Source: Chryseobacterium sp. CH21
Lineage (GTDB): Bacteria; Bacteroidota; Bacteroidia; Flavobacteriales; Weeksellaceae
Reading direction: 5' to 3'
Length of the DNA stretch: 64,000 nt
Assembly: GCF_004119445.1 (NCBI RefSeq)
Contig: NZ_QICI01000092.1
Span: 1-64,000 of the forward strand
Positions 26,467 through 35,689 of the stretch are shown piece by piece (position 1 is the first letter of the stretch; each line of letters begins with the position of its first letter). The translations under genes were made by a program, and so were the position numbers. Under the pieces are notes generated by a model that was not told where the DNA came from, did not search any database, and saw nothing but the letters and a program-made list of their open reading frames with translations.

Positions 26467-27645
26467 CTAAAAATGTGATAACGTTTTATTAATAAGATGA
26501 TCCCAATCAAGATATTTTGAAGCAGTTTTCACCGCCAATGCTTTTCTATTCTCAAGTTCATCTTTTTTATAAATAATTTCTTCAATGCTTTTTTTAATAT
26601 TTTCAGAGTTTATTTCGTCTTTTTTCAATTCTGTTATTGCATTAAATTCATTAAGATACTGTATAGACTGTTCACCTGTATCACCCACAATCAATGCTAA
26701 TCCTGAAGCTATTGCCTGCTGCCAGACAATAGATTGGCTTGCAGGAAAAACGGCAAGATCTGACGCAGACAAATGTTCATAAACACCTCCATTGTTGAGC
26801 CATCCTACATAATGAATATTTGGATTGCCTTGTGATAAAGTTAGCATTATTTCTTTATACTCTTTGTTATATTGATCTGCATCCCCAACAATAATGAGAT
26901 GAATGTTAGGATCATTGATTTCATTAAATGCCTGAAGCAACAGATCTATTTTCTTTGCTGGGGTGAACTTACCTCCCGAAAATATTACAATATTTTCGTC
27001 AGTAATCCCTAGTTTTTCTCTTATTTCTTTTCTTTTTCCTGAAGCTTTAATTTCTTTAACACGATCAATATCTGCTCCCAAAGGTAAAACTTCCATCTCT
27101 CCTTCAGGAATACGATATACTTCGTTCAAAAATTTTGTACTTCCAGGAACTATAGGATAAAATTTCGAGATATGCTTGCGGATAGGATCCATATACAAAC
27201 GTTTTCTAATAATTTTATGCAAAATACTGAGAGACAACCAATTATTAGCAGAATTAGAATAATCACAGTGGTAATCCATAATCATTTTCACATGAGGATT
27301 CTGCTTTTTATATCTTAACATTTCAAACATATTCGGCATAATATCATGGATATATAGTAAATCAGGTTTGAAATCTTCAACAATATCGGTAATATCAATA
27401 TATTTTTTTATTTTACCTAATAAGTTAAATTTAAAAGGAAGCTTTATAATTTTTGCCCCATGATCATAATAGACTCTTTTGGGTTTAGAATTATCATGAA
27501 TATTATTATAATAATCGAATACATTTTCATAAGTTGAAGTAATTACTGTCACCTCATGCCCATGTTTACGATAATACTTTACTAAAAGATTTTCCTGGTA
27601 TTCTAAATTTTCTATGTATAGCTCACAGAGCATTAGGATCTTCAT
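26467..27645 (-). CDS. GT4 glycosyltransferase
   Basis: A 392-residue GT-B enzyme. The N-terminal MKILMLCELYIENLEYQENLL and the DYHCDYSNSANNWLSLSIL block match the paralogue at 21568. The C-terminal half has IFSGGKFTPAKKIDLLLQAF, IIVGDADQY and LSASDLAVFPASQSIVWQQAIASGL. It overlaps the Wzy-like gene upstream by one base. The two paralogues flank the wbuXYZ-fnlA group, so they may add related sugars. Confidence 0.85.
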   Translation of the reverse strand: MKILMLCELYIENLEYQENLLVKYYRKHGHEVTVITSTYENVFDYYNNIHDNSKPKRVYYDHGAKIIKLPFKFNLLGKIKKYIDITDIVEDFKPDLLYIHDIMPNMFEMLRYKKQNPHVKMIMDYHCDYSNSANNWLSLSILHKIIRKRLYMDPIRKHISKFYPIVPGSTKFLNEVYRIPEGEMEVLPLGADIDRVKEIKASGKRKEIREKLGITDENIVIFSGGKFTPAKKIDLLLQAFNEINDPNIHLIIVGDADQYNKEYKEIMLTLSQGNPNIHYVGWLNNGGVYEHLSASDLAVFPASQSIVWQQAIASGLALIVGDTGEQSIQYLNEFNAITELKKDEINSENIKKSIEEIIYKKDELENRKALAVKTASKYLDWDHLINKTLSHF

Positions 27646-28976
27646 TATTTTTTAATTATGTTGTTGTTATTAAGTAAGAGCATAAAAAACAGTAGTCCTC
27701 CTGAAACTAAAGTTGTAAAAAGAGACACATTCATTAGCACAACACAAGCCACACTTATAAGTAATATTCCAAGTAACTTATTACTATTCAAAGAAAATGA
27801 ATCAAATAAATAAAATATGAATGAACAGAAAAATCCAATAAGAATAATTCCGGAAAGTCCAATAGAAGACAAACCATCTGTGATAAAAAAATTAGCATTT
27901 GCATTAAATTTATCAATATCTATAAAATAAGTTCCTACTTCTATTCCCAATTGATCCTGATAAGGATATTCTACAAATTTATTAATGATTGAAATATGAC
28001 TAAAATAAGTATAGGGATGATTTTCTAAAAAAACATTATAATATACAGTCATCAATGTACTTGTATACAAAGTTCTAAACAGAAAAATTCCTGAAAGAGC
28101 AAAAACCACATCATTGACGAAGGGAATATCAACAAATTCATTACAAAATAAAAGAACAATTGTAGGAGTTATTATAAACTTAAAAAATCTAAAAATCTTC
28201 GCTTTGTTGTTTGTTGATGAAAATAATTTAAAAATTAAGTATATAAATACAATAGAGAAAATGTACTGTTTATTAGCCATAGTCATATACAAAATAACCA
28301 AACCTGAAATACCTATTATCTTCTTTATCTTATCATTTTCAATGAAACCTATACATAAAATAAAAGGAAAAAATGCATTACTCAGCCACAATATAATATG
28401 TCCTGCAAAAGCAGCCTGCTCCTGAATTTCCTGTCCTGCAAAACGGGTCTGATAGACCTCTTCAGAAGCAAGAATATTAACAAACGTTAAATTATCACGA
28501 TATAAAAAAACAATATAAGCCAACATAGTAAATACTAAAAAATAGTAAAGTGTCCAAAACAGACGATAGGGTACATTAAATGGCTTAGATTTGAAAAGTT
28601 TAATTTTATAAAAGCTACACAGTCCCCAAAAACCTAAACAGTAGCAGAAAGAAATTGCAATTTTATCATTAAAAATGATCTGTTTATCAAAAAAAGTTCC
28701 GGTAACCATTGGTATATAAGTAAACACATAAAGTATCCACACTCCAAACATACTTGGTCTTATAATTTCCTTTGGTATGAATAATGAAGGAAGCGTTGCG
28801 AAAATAATATAAAAACTCCAGATTTCTAGTGTTGGCTCATCACTCTCCAAACCAAAATAGCCCCAAGTAGGTACAAGGTAGGAAAAGTAACCAATTCCCA
28901 CCAGGATACTTAATATCAAAGAGGAAATAACTAGTTTATATCTGGATTCAAAATTTATATTTTTTACATTCATCAA
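27645..28976 (-). CDS. Wzy-type oligosaccharide repeat-unit polymerase candidate
   Basis: A 443-residue polytopic protein of about 10-12 hydrophobic segments across its length. It has a short loop around NKQYIFSIVFIYLIFKLF and a large region at about 280-360 ending in a Phe/Tyr-rich stretch, consistent with O-antigen/capsule polymerases, which are poorly conserved. It lies directly after the Wzx gene. A second Wzy/WaaL-like gene is at 17825, so the division of labour is unclear. Confidence 0.65.
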   Translation of the reverse strand: MMNVKNINFESRYKLVISSLILSILVGIGYFSYLVPTWGYFGLESDEPTLEIWSFYIIFATLPSLFIPKEIIRPSMFGVWILYVFTYIPMVTGTFFDKQIIFNDKIAISFCYCLGFWGLCSFYKIKLFKSKPFNVPYRLFWTLYYFLVFTMLAYIVFLYRDNLTFVNILASEEVYQTRFAGQEIQEQAAFAGHIILWLSNAFFPFILCIGFIENDKIKKIIGISGLVILYMTMANKQYIFSIVFIYLIFKLFSSTNNKAKIFRFFKFIITPTIVLLFCNEFVDIPFVNDVVFALSGIFLFRTLYTSTLMTVYYNVFLENHPYTYFSHISIINKFVEYPYQDQLGIEVGTYFIDIDKFNANANFFITDGLSSIGLSGIILIGFFCSFIFYLFDSFSLNSNKLLGILLISVACVVLMNVSLFTTLVSGGLLFFMLLLNNNNIIKK

Positions 28977-28983
28977 TTTAAAA

Positions 28984-30259
28984 TTAATTAGAAATTTTTT
29001 GTTTTGCGATCCTATAAGATAATGCTATAAAAATAATATTAAAAATTAAAGCATTTATAGTGAATAAAATCAAGGATGCTGATGCATTATTAAAAATCTT
29101 AAACCCTAAAAAATCATAAATCCTCCCATAACAGCATTCAAGAACTGAAGCCTCATAAGTATTTTTTGTCTTTCTCTGATATTGAATAAAACATTTAGGG
29201 GTGTCGCAATAAATTCCACCAGTAATAAAACAGATAAAATTCTGGCAAACAATCCTGCTTCATACCATTTTTCTCCAAATACTACTACAAACAGATAAGG
29301 TGAAACGATAAACAGAAAAAGATATATTGGGAATGACATAATAACCAATTTTTTGAATGTAGATTTATACAAGTCTATACAATTTCCATTTTTTCGAATT
29401 GCATCAATTGCATCATTCCTAAAAACATTTCCTATAGCTGTAGTAATAACTATATTAGGAAGTCTCAACATTCTATTGGCCATTGAAAAAATCCTACAAT
29501 AGTAGTACTGTATATTATAGAGAATAAGATAGGTATAAATTGTTGACTGGCAGTTAATGACAAATCAGAAAAAAGCATATATCTGGGAAAAGAAATATAT
29601 TCTTTTCCTACTTTCTTGATATCTTTAAATACAAGAAGCTCTTTCTTTAACTCCGGTTCTGAATAAATGATATAAAAACTTGAAATAATTATTCCTAAAA
29701 TTAAAGCAAATATCATCCCTTCACCTAATTTCATAAAGCCTAAAGCTACACTACAAATTGTTGTAGTAATAACCTGTAGAGCATTAGCAAATGTTATTTT
29801 TTTATATTCTTTTTTCCTTTGTAACCAATAAACTGAAGCAGAAAAAACAGCAATAAAAAATATATAAAGAGGAGCCAGATAGATCCACCAGTAGTTAAGA
29901 ATCTGCAACTCTAACTGGTCTTTAAAAAACTCCTTTAAGATAATTATTACTCCTAAGTATGTTAACGATACAAAAAAGCCAATAAACAATATGAGCTGAA
30001 ATAACTTTTTGGCCTCACTATCTTTTTCAGGAAGTCCTATTGCCAGCTCAAACCTTCCTGTAGAAACTACTCCAGAGATTACCATATAACTTGTAAAAAG
30101 AGAAAGTAATCCAAATGCTTCCACAGAATAAAGTCTGGAAAGCAATGGAGAAAAAGCAATAACAATAATCTGACTAATAATGGTACCACTAGCCAATATT
30201 GCAACATTCCTAAAGAACGAGTTAGATTTTACTCTATTTATGATACCTCTAAAATCCAA
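28984..30259 (-). pseudogene. Wzx-like flippase (MATE/MVF superfamily), two frameshifts
   Basis: Open pieces 29465-30259 and 29106-29483, then a third stretch. The first ends ..TTIVGFFQW at an A6 run (29486-29491); one extra base gives GFFSMANRMLRLPN. The second ends ..AVMGGFMIF at an A6 run (29108-29113); one extra base continues as FLGFKIFNNAS.. to a stop at 28984. The whole is then 425 residues, normal for Wzx, with about 12 hydrophobic segments. It flips lipid-linked repeat units across the membrane. Two independent same-type breaks suggest sequence error. Confidence 0.8.
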
Positions 30260-30395
30260 AATTATTTAAATAATTTTTCATTCATATTTTTTGTCGAATC
30301 CTTTCAATTTCTCAGCCGGTTTATACCTGTCATTGGTGAGATAATGACAAAATCAATAATATATTGAATAATCCAACCTCACTTATATGAAAACT

Positions 30396-30415
30396 AAAAC
30401 CTTTTGAAAAGGATT
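30396..30415 (-). terminator. Terminator after the Gfo/Idh/MocA gene
   Basis: An inverted repeat AAAACCTTTT / AAAAGGATTT lies 9 bases past the stop at 30424. It probably ends the unit running from the promoter at 40953. Confidence 0.55.
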
Positions 30416-30423
30416 TCTTTTAC

Positions 30424-31440
30424 TTATTTAAGAGCATATATCTTCTCAATAATATCTACTACCTTCAATCCTTCCAAAGCATTGGTTGTAATAGTATTTC
30501 TTCCTTTTAATACGTCTACTACATTTTCTATGATATAGTGGTGATTGGCTGCAGAACCTTTATAAGCACCATAATCATTTCCTGGATTTGTAGGAGCAAG
30601 TTCTGGCATTACATAATCCTTCACGTTACATACCTCTACTTTATCCATATATTGTCCTCCAATTTTTACAGCCCCATTTTCAGCAATGATGGTCATTGAA
30701 CTTTCAAGATTCTGATTCCATACAGAAGTAGAATAATTTAAAGCTCCCATCCCTCCATTTACGAAATCAAAGCTAATAAATCCGGAGTCTTCAAAATCAG
30801 TGAGATCTTTATGATTAAAATCTGCAAACTTTCCTTTAATATTAGTGATGTCACCAAATAACCAGTACATGATATCGATAAAATGAGAGAACTGGGTAAA
30901 CAGCGTTCCTCCATCCAGTTCAAGCTTTCCATGCCATGATTCTGGCTTGTAATATCTTTCGTCACGGTTCCAATAGCAATTAAGCTGAACCATATATATT
31001 TCACCTAGTTTTCCGCTTTCTACCATCTCTTTTACCCATGCAGAAGGTGGAGAATAGCGGTTCTGCATTACAGCAAAAACTTGCTTATGCTTATGCAGTG
31101 CCTGGAAAATAAGTTTTTCAGCATCCTGTTTGTTCAAAGCCATCGGCTTTTCTACAACAATATGTTTTCCGGCATCAATTGCTTTATAGGACTGTTCAAA
31201 GTGGAATCCGTTTGGAGAAGCAATATTGATAACGTCTACTTCAATTCCGGATTTCAAAAACTCATCTAAAGAAGCAAAGAAAGGAACATCATAGCTTTCA
31301 ATTCCTAAAACAGATTTATCTTTTACATCAATTAAAGCTACAAGCTCACACTCTGCATTTCTTGAGATCATTTCGGCATGTCTTTTTCCGATATGCCCGC
31401 AGCCTACTACTGCAAATTTTATTTTTTCAGCTATTTGCAT
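30424..31440 (-). CDS. Gfo/Idh/MocA oxidoreductase (WbpB/WlbA-like UDP-sugar 3-dehydrogenase)
   Basis: A 338-residue NAD-dependent dehydrogenase: N-terminal VVGCGHIGKRHAEM (10-23), catalytic EKP in VVEKPMALNK and DGGTLFTQFSHFIDIMYWLFG, whose His is conserved in WlbA. WbpB/WlbA oxidises C3 of UDP-GlcNAcA and regenerates its bound NAD+ by reducing 2-oxoglutarate. The clustered WbpA-, WbpD- and WbpE-like genes support that assignment. It is the last gene of the upstream transcription unit. Confidence 0.85.
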   Translation of the reverse strand: MQIAEKIKFAVVGCGHIGKRHAEMISRNAECELVALIDVKDKSVLGIESYDVPFFASLDEFLKSGIEVDVINIASPNGFHFEQSYKAIDAGKHIVVEKPMALNKQDAEKLIFQALHKHKQVFAVMQNRYSPPSAWVKEMVESGKLGEIYMVQLNCYWNRDERYYKPESWHGKLELDGGTLFTQFSHFIDIMYWLFGDITNIKGKFADFNHKDLTDFEDSGFISFDFVNGGMGALNYSTSVWNQNLESSMTIIAENGAVKIGGQYMDKVEVCNVKDYVMPELAPTNPGNDYGAYKGSAANHHYIIENVVDVLKGRNTITTNALEGLKVVDIIEKIYALK

Positions 31441-31443
31441 TTT

Positions 31444-32016
31444 TTAAATTTTTGAAACTTTATTATTGTCAAGTTTATATTGTTCTCCGCTTTCTTCGCA
31501 TACAGCAATACCCTCTTCATTGAAATTAAGACGATGTCCGAATTCACTCATCCAGCCCATTTGTCTTGCAGGATTCCCTACAACTAAAGCGTAATCCGGA
31601 ACCTCTTTTGTTACTACAGCTCCAGCTCCGATAAAAGCATATTTTCCAATATCGTGTCCACAAACGATAGTTGCATTAGCGCCAATGGAAGCGCCAATCC
31701 CAACGTGTGTTTTCAAATATTCATTTTTTCTGTTTACGGCACTTCTAGGATTGATCACATTGGTAAAAACCATAGATGGGCCTAAGAAAACGTCATCATC
31801 ACATGTTACTCCTTCATAAATAGAAACGTTATTCTGAACTTTTACATTTTTTCCTAAAACGACTTTAGGGGAAATCACTACATTCTGCCCAATATTACAT
31901 TTTTCTCCTAAAATACAATCTGGCATGATATGTGAAAAGTGCCATATTTTAGTTCCTGCGCCTATATTACATCCTTCATCGATAACGGCTGTTTCGTGTG
32001 CAAAAAAATCCGACAT
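31444..32016 (-). CDS. WbpD/WlbB-like N-acetyltransferase
   Basis: A 190-residue left-handed beta-helix acetyltransferase starting MSDFFAHETAVIDEG. It has GTKIWHFSHIMPDCILG, hexapeptide repeats and VVGNPARQMGWMSE near the end, matching WbpD/WlbB, which acetylates the C3 amine. The frame is open for 24 codons before the ATG at 32016, but that extension overlaps the aminotransferase end and is not conserved-looking. The stop is 3 bases from the dehydrogenase start. Confidence 0.87.
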   Translation of the reverse strand: MSDFFAHETAVIDEGCNIGAGTKIWHFSHIMPDCILGEKCNIGQNVVISPKVVLGKNVKVQNNVSIYEGVTCDDDVFLGPSMVFTNVINPRSAVNRKNEYLKTHVGIGASIGANATIVCGHDIGKYAFIGAGAVVTKEVPDYALVVGNPARQMGWMSEFGHRLNFNEEGIAVCEESGEQYKLDNNKVSKI

Positions 32017-32017
32017 A

Positions 32018-33157
32018 TTATATTGATTGTGATTGATTAAAAAAATTTTTGATCTCAGAAATAATATAATCTGATGATTCCTTATCAAACTCTGTGTGTA
32101 CAGGGAGCGATAGAACTTCTGAGCAAAGCATTTCTGTAACCGGAAGACTAAAGCCTTCTTCTACGTATTGCTGAAAAGCCTCCTGTTTATATAACGGAAG
32201 TGGATAATAAATCATACTTGGAATATTTTTTTCACCAAGATATTGTTGTAATGCATCTCTTTTTCCGTTTTTCACTCTAAGAGTATATTGATGAAAAACA
32301 TGGGTAGAGTTTTTTGCTCTTTCCGGAACCTGAATTTCGGATAGGCCAGCAAGGTGCTCATCGTAATAAGTGGCCATTGCATTTCTAGCTTCTGAGTATT
32401 CATCAAGCTTTTTTAACTTCACTTTTAGAACGGCTGCCTGAATGGTATCCAATCTTGAGTTACATCCCAAAACTTTATGATGATATTTTTTTTGCTGACC
32501 ATGGTTGGCAATCATTCTGATTTTTAAAGCCAGATCATCATTATTGGTCATTATAGCACCTCCATCTCCATAGCAGCCTAAATTTTTCGATGGAAAAAAA
32601 GACGTACATCCGATATCTCCTATTGTACCTGTTTTCTTTATTGTTCCATCTGAGAAGGTATAATCTGAACCAATAGCCTGAGCATTATCTTCAATGACAA
32701 AGAGGTTATGTTTTTTGGCAAATTCAAGAATATTCTCCATGTTAGCACTTTGTCCGTATAAGTGAACCGGAACTATAGCTTTTGTATTAGAAGTCATATA
32801 TTTTTCCAGCCCGTTAAGCTCGATTTCAAAGGTATTTTCATCCACATCTACCATAACAGGTTTTAAACCTAAAAGACCTATGACTTCTGCAGTGGCTACA
32901 TATGTAAATGCCGGACATAGTACTTCATCACCTGGTTTAAGATCCAAAGCCATCATTGCGATCTGCAATGCATCTGTACCGTTAGCACAAGGAATTACAT
33001 GCTTTACATCTAAGTACTTTTCAAAATCCTGCTGAAATTCTTTTACTGCAGGACCATTGATGAATGCTGTATTATCGATACATTCCTGAATACCAGCATC
33101 GATTTCAGTTTTTATTTTTTGATATTGACCTTTAAGATCAACCATTTGAATTTTCAT
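32018..33157 (-). CDS. DegT/DnrJ/EryC1 aminotransferase (WbpE/WlbC-like)
   Basis: A 379-residue PLP aminotransferase starting MKIQMVDLKGQYQKIKTEI. The PLP lysine lies in SFFPSKNLGCYGDGGAIMT. MVDLKGQYQ and INGPAVKEF are WbpE-type landmarks. It aminates C3 of UDP-3-keto-GlcNAcA with glutamate as donor, releasing 2-oxoglutarate for use by the WbpB step. ATG at 33157 is preferred to a frame extension of 8 codons. It is immediately followed by the acetyltransferase. Confidence 0.88.
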   Translation of the reverse strand: MKIQMVDLKGQYQKIKTEIDAGIQECIDNTAFINGPAVKEFQQDFEKYLDVKHVIPCANGTDALQIAMMALDLKPGDEVLCPAFTYVATAEVIGLLGLKPVMVDVDENTFEIELNGLEKYMTSNTKAIVPVHLYGQSANMENILEFAKKHNLFVIEDNAQAIGSDYTFSDGTIKKTGTIGDIGCTSFFPSKNLGCYGDGGAIMTNNDDLALKIRMIANHGQQKKYHHKVLGCNSRLDTIQAAVLKVKLKKLDEYSEARNAMATYYDEHLAGLSEIQVPERAKNSTHVFHQYTLRVKNGKRDALQQYLGEKNIPSMIYYPLPLYKQEAFQQYVEEGFSLPVTEMLCSEVLSLPVHTEFDKESSDYIISEIKNFFNQSQSI

Positions 33158-33196
33158 ATTTATATCTGTTTTGGATATCACACAAAAAGTAGTTTT

Positions 33197-34387
33197 TTAT
33201 TTTTGTATAAGCTCACTTATTTTGTTCCCGATTGCAAAACAAGATGTTGCAGCTGGAGAAGGTGCATTTCTTACATGGATGATATTTCCGTTTTTCACGA
33301 TATCAAAATCATCAATTAATGCTCCATTTCTATCACAAGCCTGCGCTCTTACCCCAGCTCCACCTGTTACAAGATCACTTTCCTGTATTTCGGGCATCAA
33401 TTTTTGTAAAGCTTTTGTGAAGGCAGATTTTGAAAGAGAGCGGTGAACTTCTCCCATCCCTGTTTTTCCGTATTTTGCTACAATTTTTCTGAAACCAGGC
33501 CATGTAAGAGTCTGCATTGTTTCATTGAAATCGAAATCAAAAAACTTGTATCCCTCTTTTCGGAACGCTAGGACAGCATTAGGACCAGCTTCAATATTTC
33601 CATCAATCATTCTTGTAAAATGAACACCGAGGAAAGGGAAATTAGGATCTGGAACAGGATAAATCAAATGTTTTACAAGATGTTTTTTCTCATCTTTTAT
33701 TTTGTAATACTCACCTCTGAAAGGAATGATTATGACATCATTTTTTTCATTGGTCATTTTTGTGATTTTATCTGAGTAAAGTCCTGCACACGAAATTAAT
33801 TTCTTTGCTCTGAATTCTGATTGACTGGTTGTAACAATCACTTCCGAATTAGTATTGCGAATGTTTTTAACTTCATTGTTAAATTTAACTTCTCCTCCAA
33901 GTTCTTCAAAGAGTTCTTTGATCTTTTTCGCAACTCCAGGGTAATCTATGATTCCGGTCTGTGGTACTTTAATCGCTTTTATTCCTTCGCAATGAGGTTC
34001 AATTTCACGAAATTCTTCTCTTGAAAGGTATTTCAGATTCTGAAGACCGTTATCTACTCCTCTTTTATAGATATTATCAAGAAGGGGTAGCTCTTCCTGC
34101 GAGGTGGCTACAATAATTTTACCACAAAGATCATATTTGATCCCATATTTCTCAGCAAAGTTGATTACTGAGTTGTATCCTTCTATACAATTAGTTGCTT
34201 TAAGACTTCCTGGTTTATAGTATATACCACTATGAATTACTCCACTGTTATGCCCAGACTGGTGTAATGCTACATCTTTTTCTTTTTCTAAAATAAGAAT
34301 TTTAGAATCTGGATTTTTAAGTTTGGCCTGATAAGCTGTTGCCAATCCTACTAAGCCTGCACCAACTATTACAATATCATAATTCAT
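33197..34387 (-). CDS. lhgO: L-2-hydroxyglutarate oxidase
   Basis: A 396-residue FAD-dependent oxidase of the LhgO/L2HGDH family. VGAGLVGLATAY (8-19) is the FAD fingerprint. It also has HQSGHNSGVIHSGIYYKPGSLKA, GGEVKFNNEV, GAGVRAQACDRNG and the C-terminal RNAPSPAATSCFAIG. It oxidises L-2-hydroxyglutarate to 2-oxoglutarate, passing electrons to the quinone pool. It sits 6 bases from the WbpA-like gene and 39 bases before WbpE-like, inside the uronic-acid sugar module. Confidence 0.92.
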   Translation of the reverse strand: MNYDIVIVGAGLVGLATAYQAKLKNPDSKILILEKEKDVALHQSGHNSGVIHSGIYYKPGSLKATNCIEGYNSVINFAEKYGIKYDLCGKIIVATSQEELPLLDNIYKRGVDNGLQNLKYLSREEFREIEPHCEGIKAIKVPQTGIIDYPGVAKKIKELFEELGGEVKFNNEVKNIRNTNSEVIVTTSQSEFRAKKLISCAGLYSDKITKMTNEKNDVIIIPFRGEYYKIKDEKKHLVKHLIYPVPDPNFPFLGVHFTRMIDGNIEAGPNAVLAFRKEGYKFFDFDFNETMQTLTWPGFRKIVAKYGKTGMGEVHRSLSKSAFTKALQKLMPEIQESDLVTGGAGVRAQACDRNGALIDDFDIVKNGNIIHVRNAPSPAATSCFAIGNKISELIQK

Positions 34388-34393
34388 TCTCCG

Positions 34394-35689
34394 TTACAGT
34401 CTTGCATCAACCAAATTTCTGTCTAAACATGCTTTGGTATCAAATACCACAGCATTGTCATTTTTCAGATTATTAAGATCCATTTCAAGGAATTCATTGT
34501 GGGAAACAGCAATGATAAGAGAATCATATTTTTTTCCTTCAATAAGTGCATCCAGTATATTAATACCATATTCGTGGTTCACTTCTTCTTTACTTGCCCA
34601 AGGATCGTAAATATCTACATTCACTCCAAAATCTGAAAGTTCTCTATAGATGTCTACCACTTTCGTGTTTCTTACATCCGGGCAGTTTTCTTTGAAGGTA
34701 ACTCCTAAGATAAGTGCTTTTGAATCTTTGATTACACCTCCTTTTGCAATAAGAAGTTTTACCACTTTAGAAGCAACAAATTTTGCAATAGAATCGTTCA
34801 CACGTCTACCAGATAAAATAACATCAGGGTGGTATCCTAACTGTTCTGCTTTATGCGCCAAATAATAAGGATCTACTGAAATACAGTGTCCTCCTACTAA
34901 TCCTGGTTTATATTTCAGGAAGTTATATTTTGTTCCTGCAGCTTCCAATACATCGTTGGTATCAATACCCACTCTATCAAAGATTAAAGCCAGTTCGTTT
35001 ACAAAAGAGATGTTAACGTCTCTCTGTGCATTTTCGATAGCTTTAGAAGCTTCTGCTACTTTAATACTTGGTGCTTTATGGGTACCAGCAGTAATAATTT
35101 TCTTATAAAGGTTATCTACTTCTTCTGCAATTTCTTCTGTAGAACCAGAAGTTACTTTTTTTACACTTGTAAGGGTATTCACTTTATCTCCGGGATTAAT
35201 TCTCTCTGGTGAATATCCTACATAAAAGTCTTCATTGAATTTCAGACTTGAATATTTTTCAAGAACCGGAACACACTCTTCCTCTGTACAACCAGGGAAA
35301 ACTGTAGATTCGTAAATAATGATATCTCCTTTTTTAATAATTTCTCCCAACATTTTTGAGGCAGAAATCAAAGGGTTTAGATCAGGTGCATTATATTTAT
35401 CAATAGGTGTAGGGACTGTTACAATAAAAACATTAGCATCTGAAATTTCAGAAAGCTGGCTTGTCGATCTATATCCTATCGTTCCGTTTGAATCTTTAAA
35501 TCTTTCAAGACCACTGTTCAGTTTGTCAAGGTCTGCCTCTAAAGTAATATCCTCTCCGTCATTAAGCTGCTCCACACGTTGTGTGTTGATATCAAATCCT
35601 AATACAGGATAATGAGCTGCAAATTCCAATGACAATGGAAGTCCTACATAGCCTTGTCCAATAACTGCTATTTTATATGTTTTCATCAT
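34394..35689 (-). CDS. Nucleotide sugar dehydrogenase (WbpA/TviB-like UDP-HexNAc 6-dehydrogenase)
   Basis: A 431-residue UDP-glucose/UDP-ManNAc dehydrogenase family protein. The NAD motif is [10 protein letters not shown] (11-20). The catalytic Cys269 lies in [15 protein letters not shown]. The C-terminal domain has [20 protein letters not shown]. It oxidises C6 of a UDP-HexNAc to the uronic acid, the first step before WbpB/E/D. The start overlaps the end of the Wzc gene by 4 bases. Confidence 0.9.
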   Translation of the reverse strand: MMKTYKIAVIGQGYVGLPLSLEFAAHYPVLGFDINTQRVEQLNDGEDITLEADLDKLNSGLERFKDSNGTIGYRSTSQLSEISDANVFIVTVPTPIDKYNAPDLNPLISASKMLGEIIKKGDIIIYESTVFPGCTEEECVPVLEKYSSLKFNEDFYVGYSPERINPGDKVNTLTSVKKVTSGSTEEIAEEVDNLYKKIITAGTHKAPSIKVAEASKAIENAQRDVNISFVNELALIFDRVGIDTNDVLEAAGTKYNFLKYKPGLVGGHCISVDPYYLAHKAEQLGYHPDVILSGRRVNDSIAKFVASKVVKLLIAKGGVIKDSKALILGVTFKENCPDVRNTKVVDIYRELSDFGVNVDIYDPWASKEEVNHEYGINILDALIEGKKYDSLIIAVSHNEFLEMDLNNLKNDNAVVFDTKACLDRNLVDARL

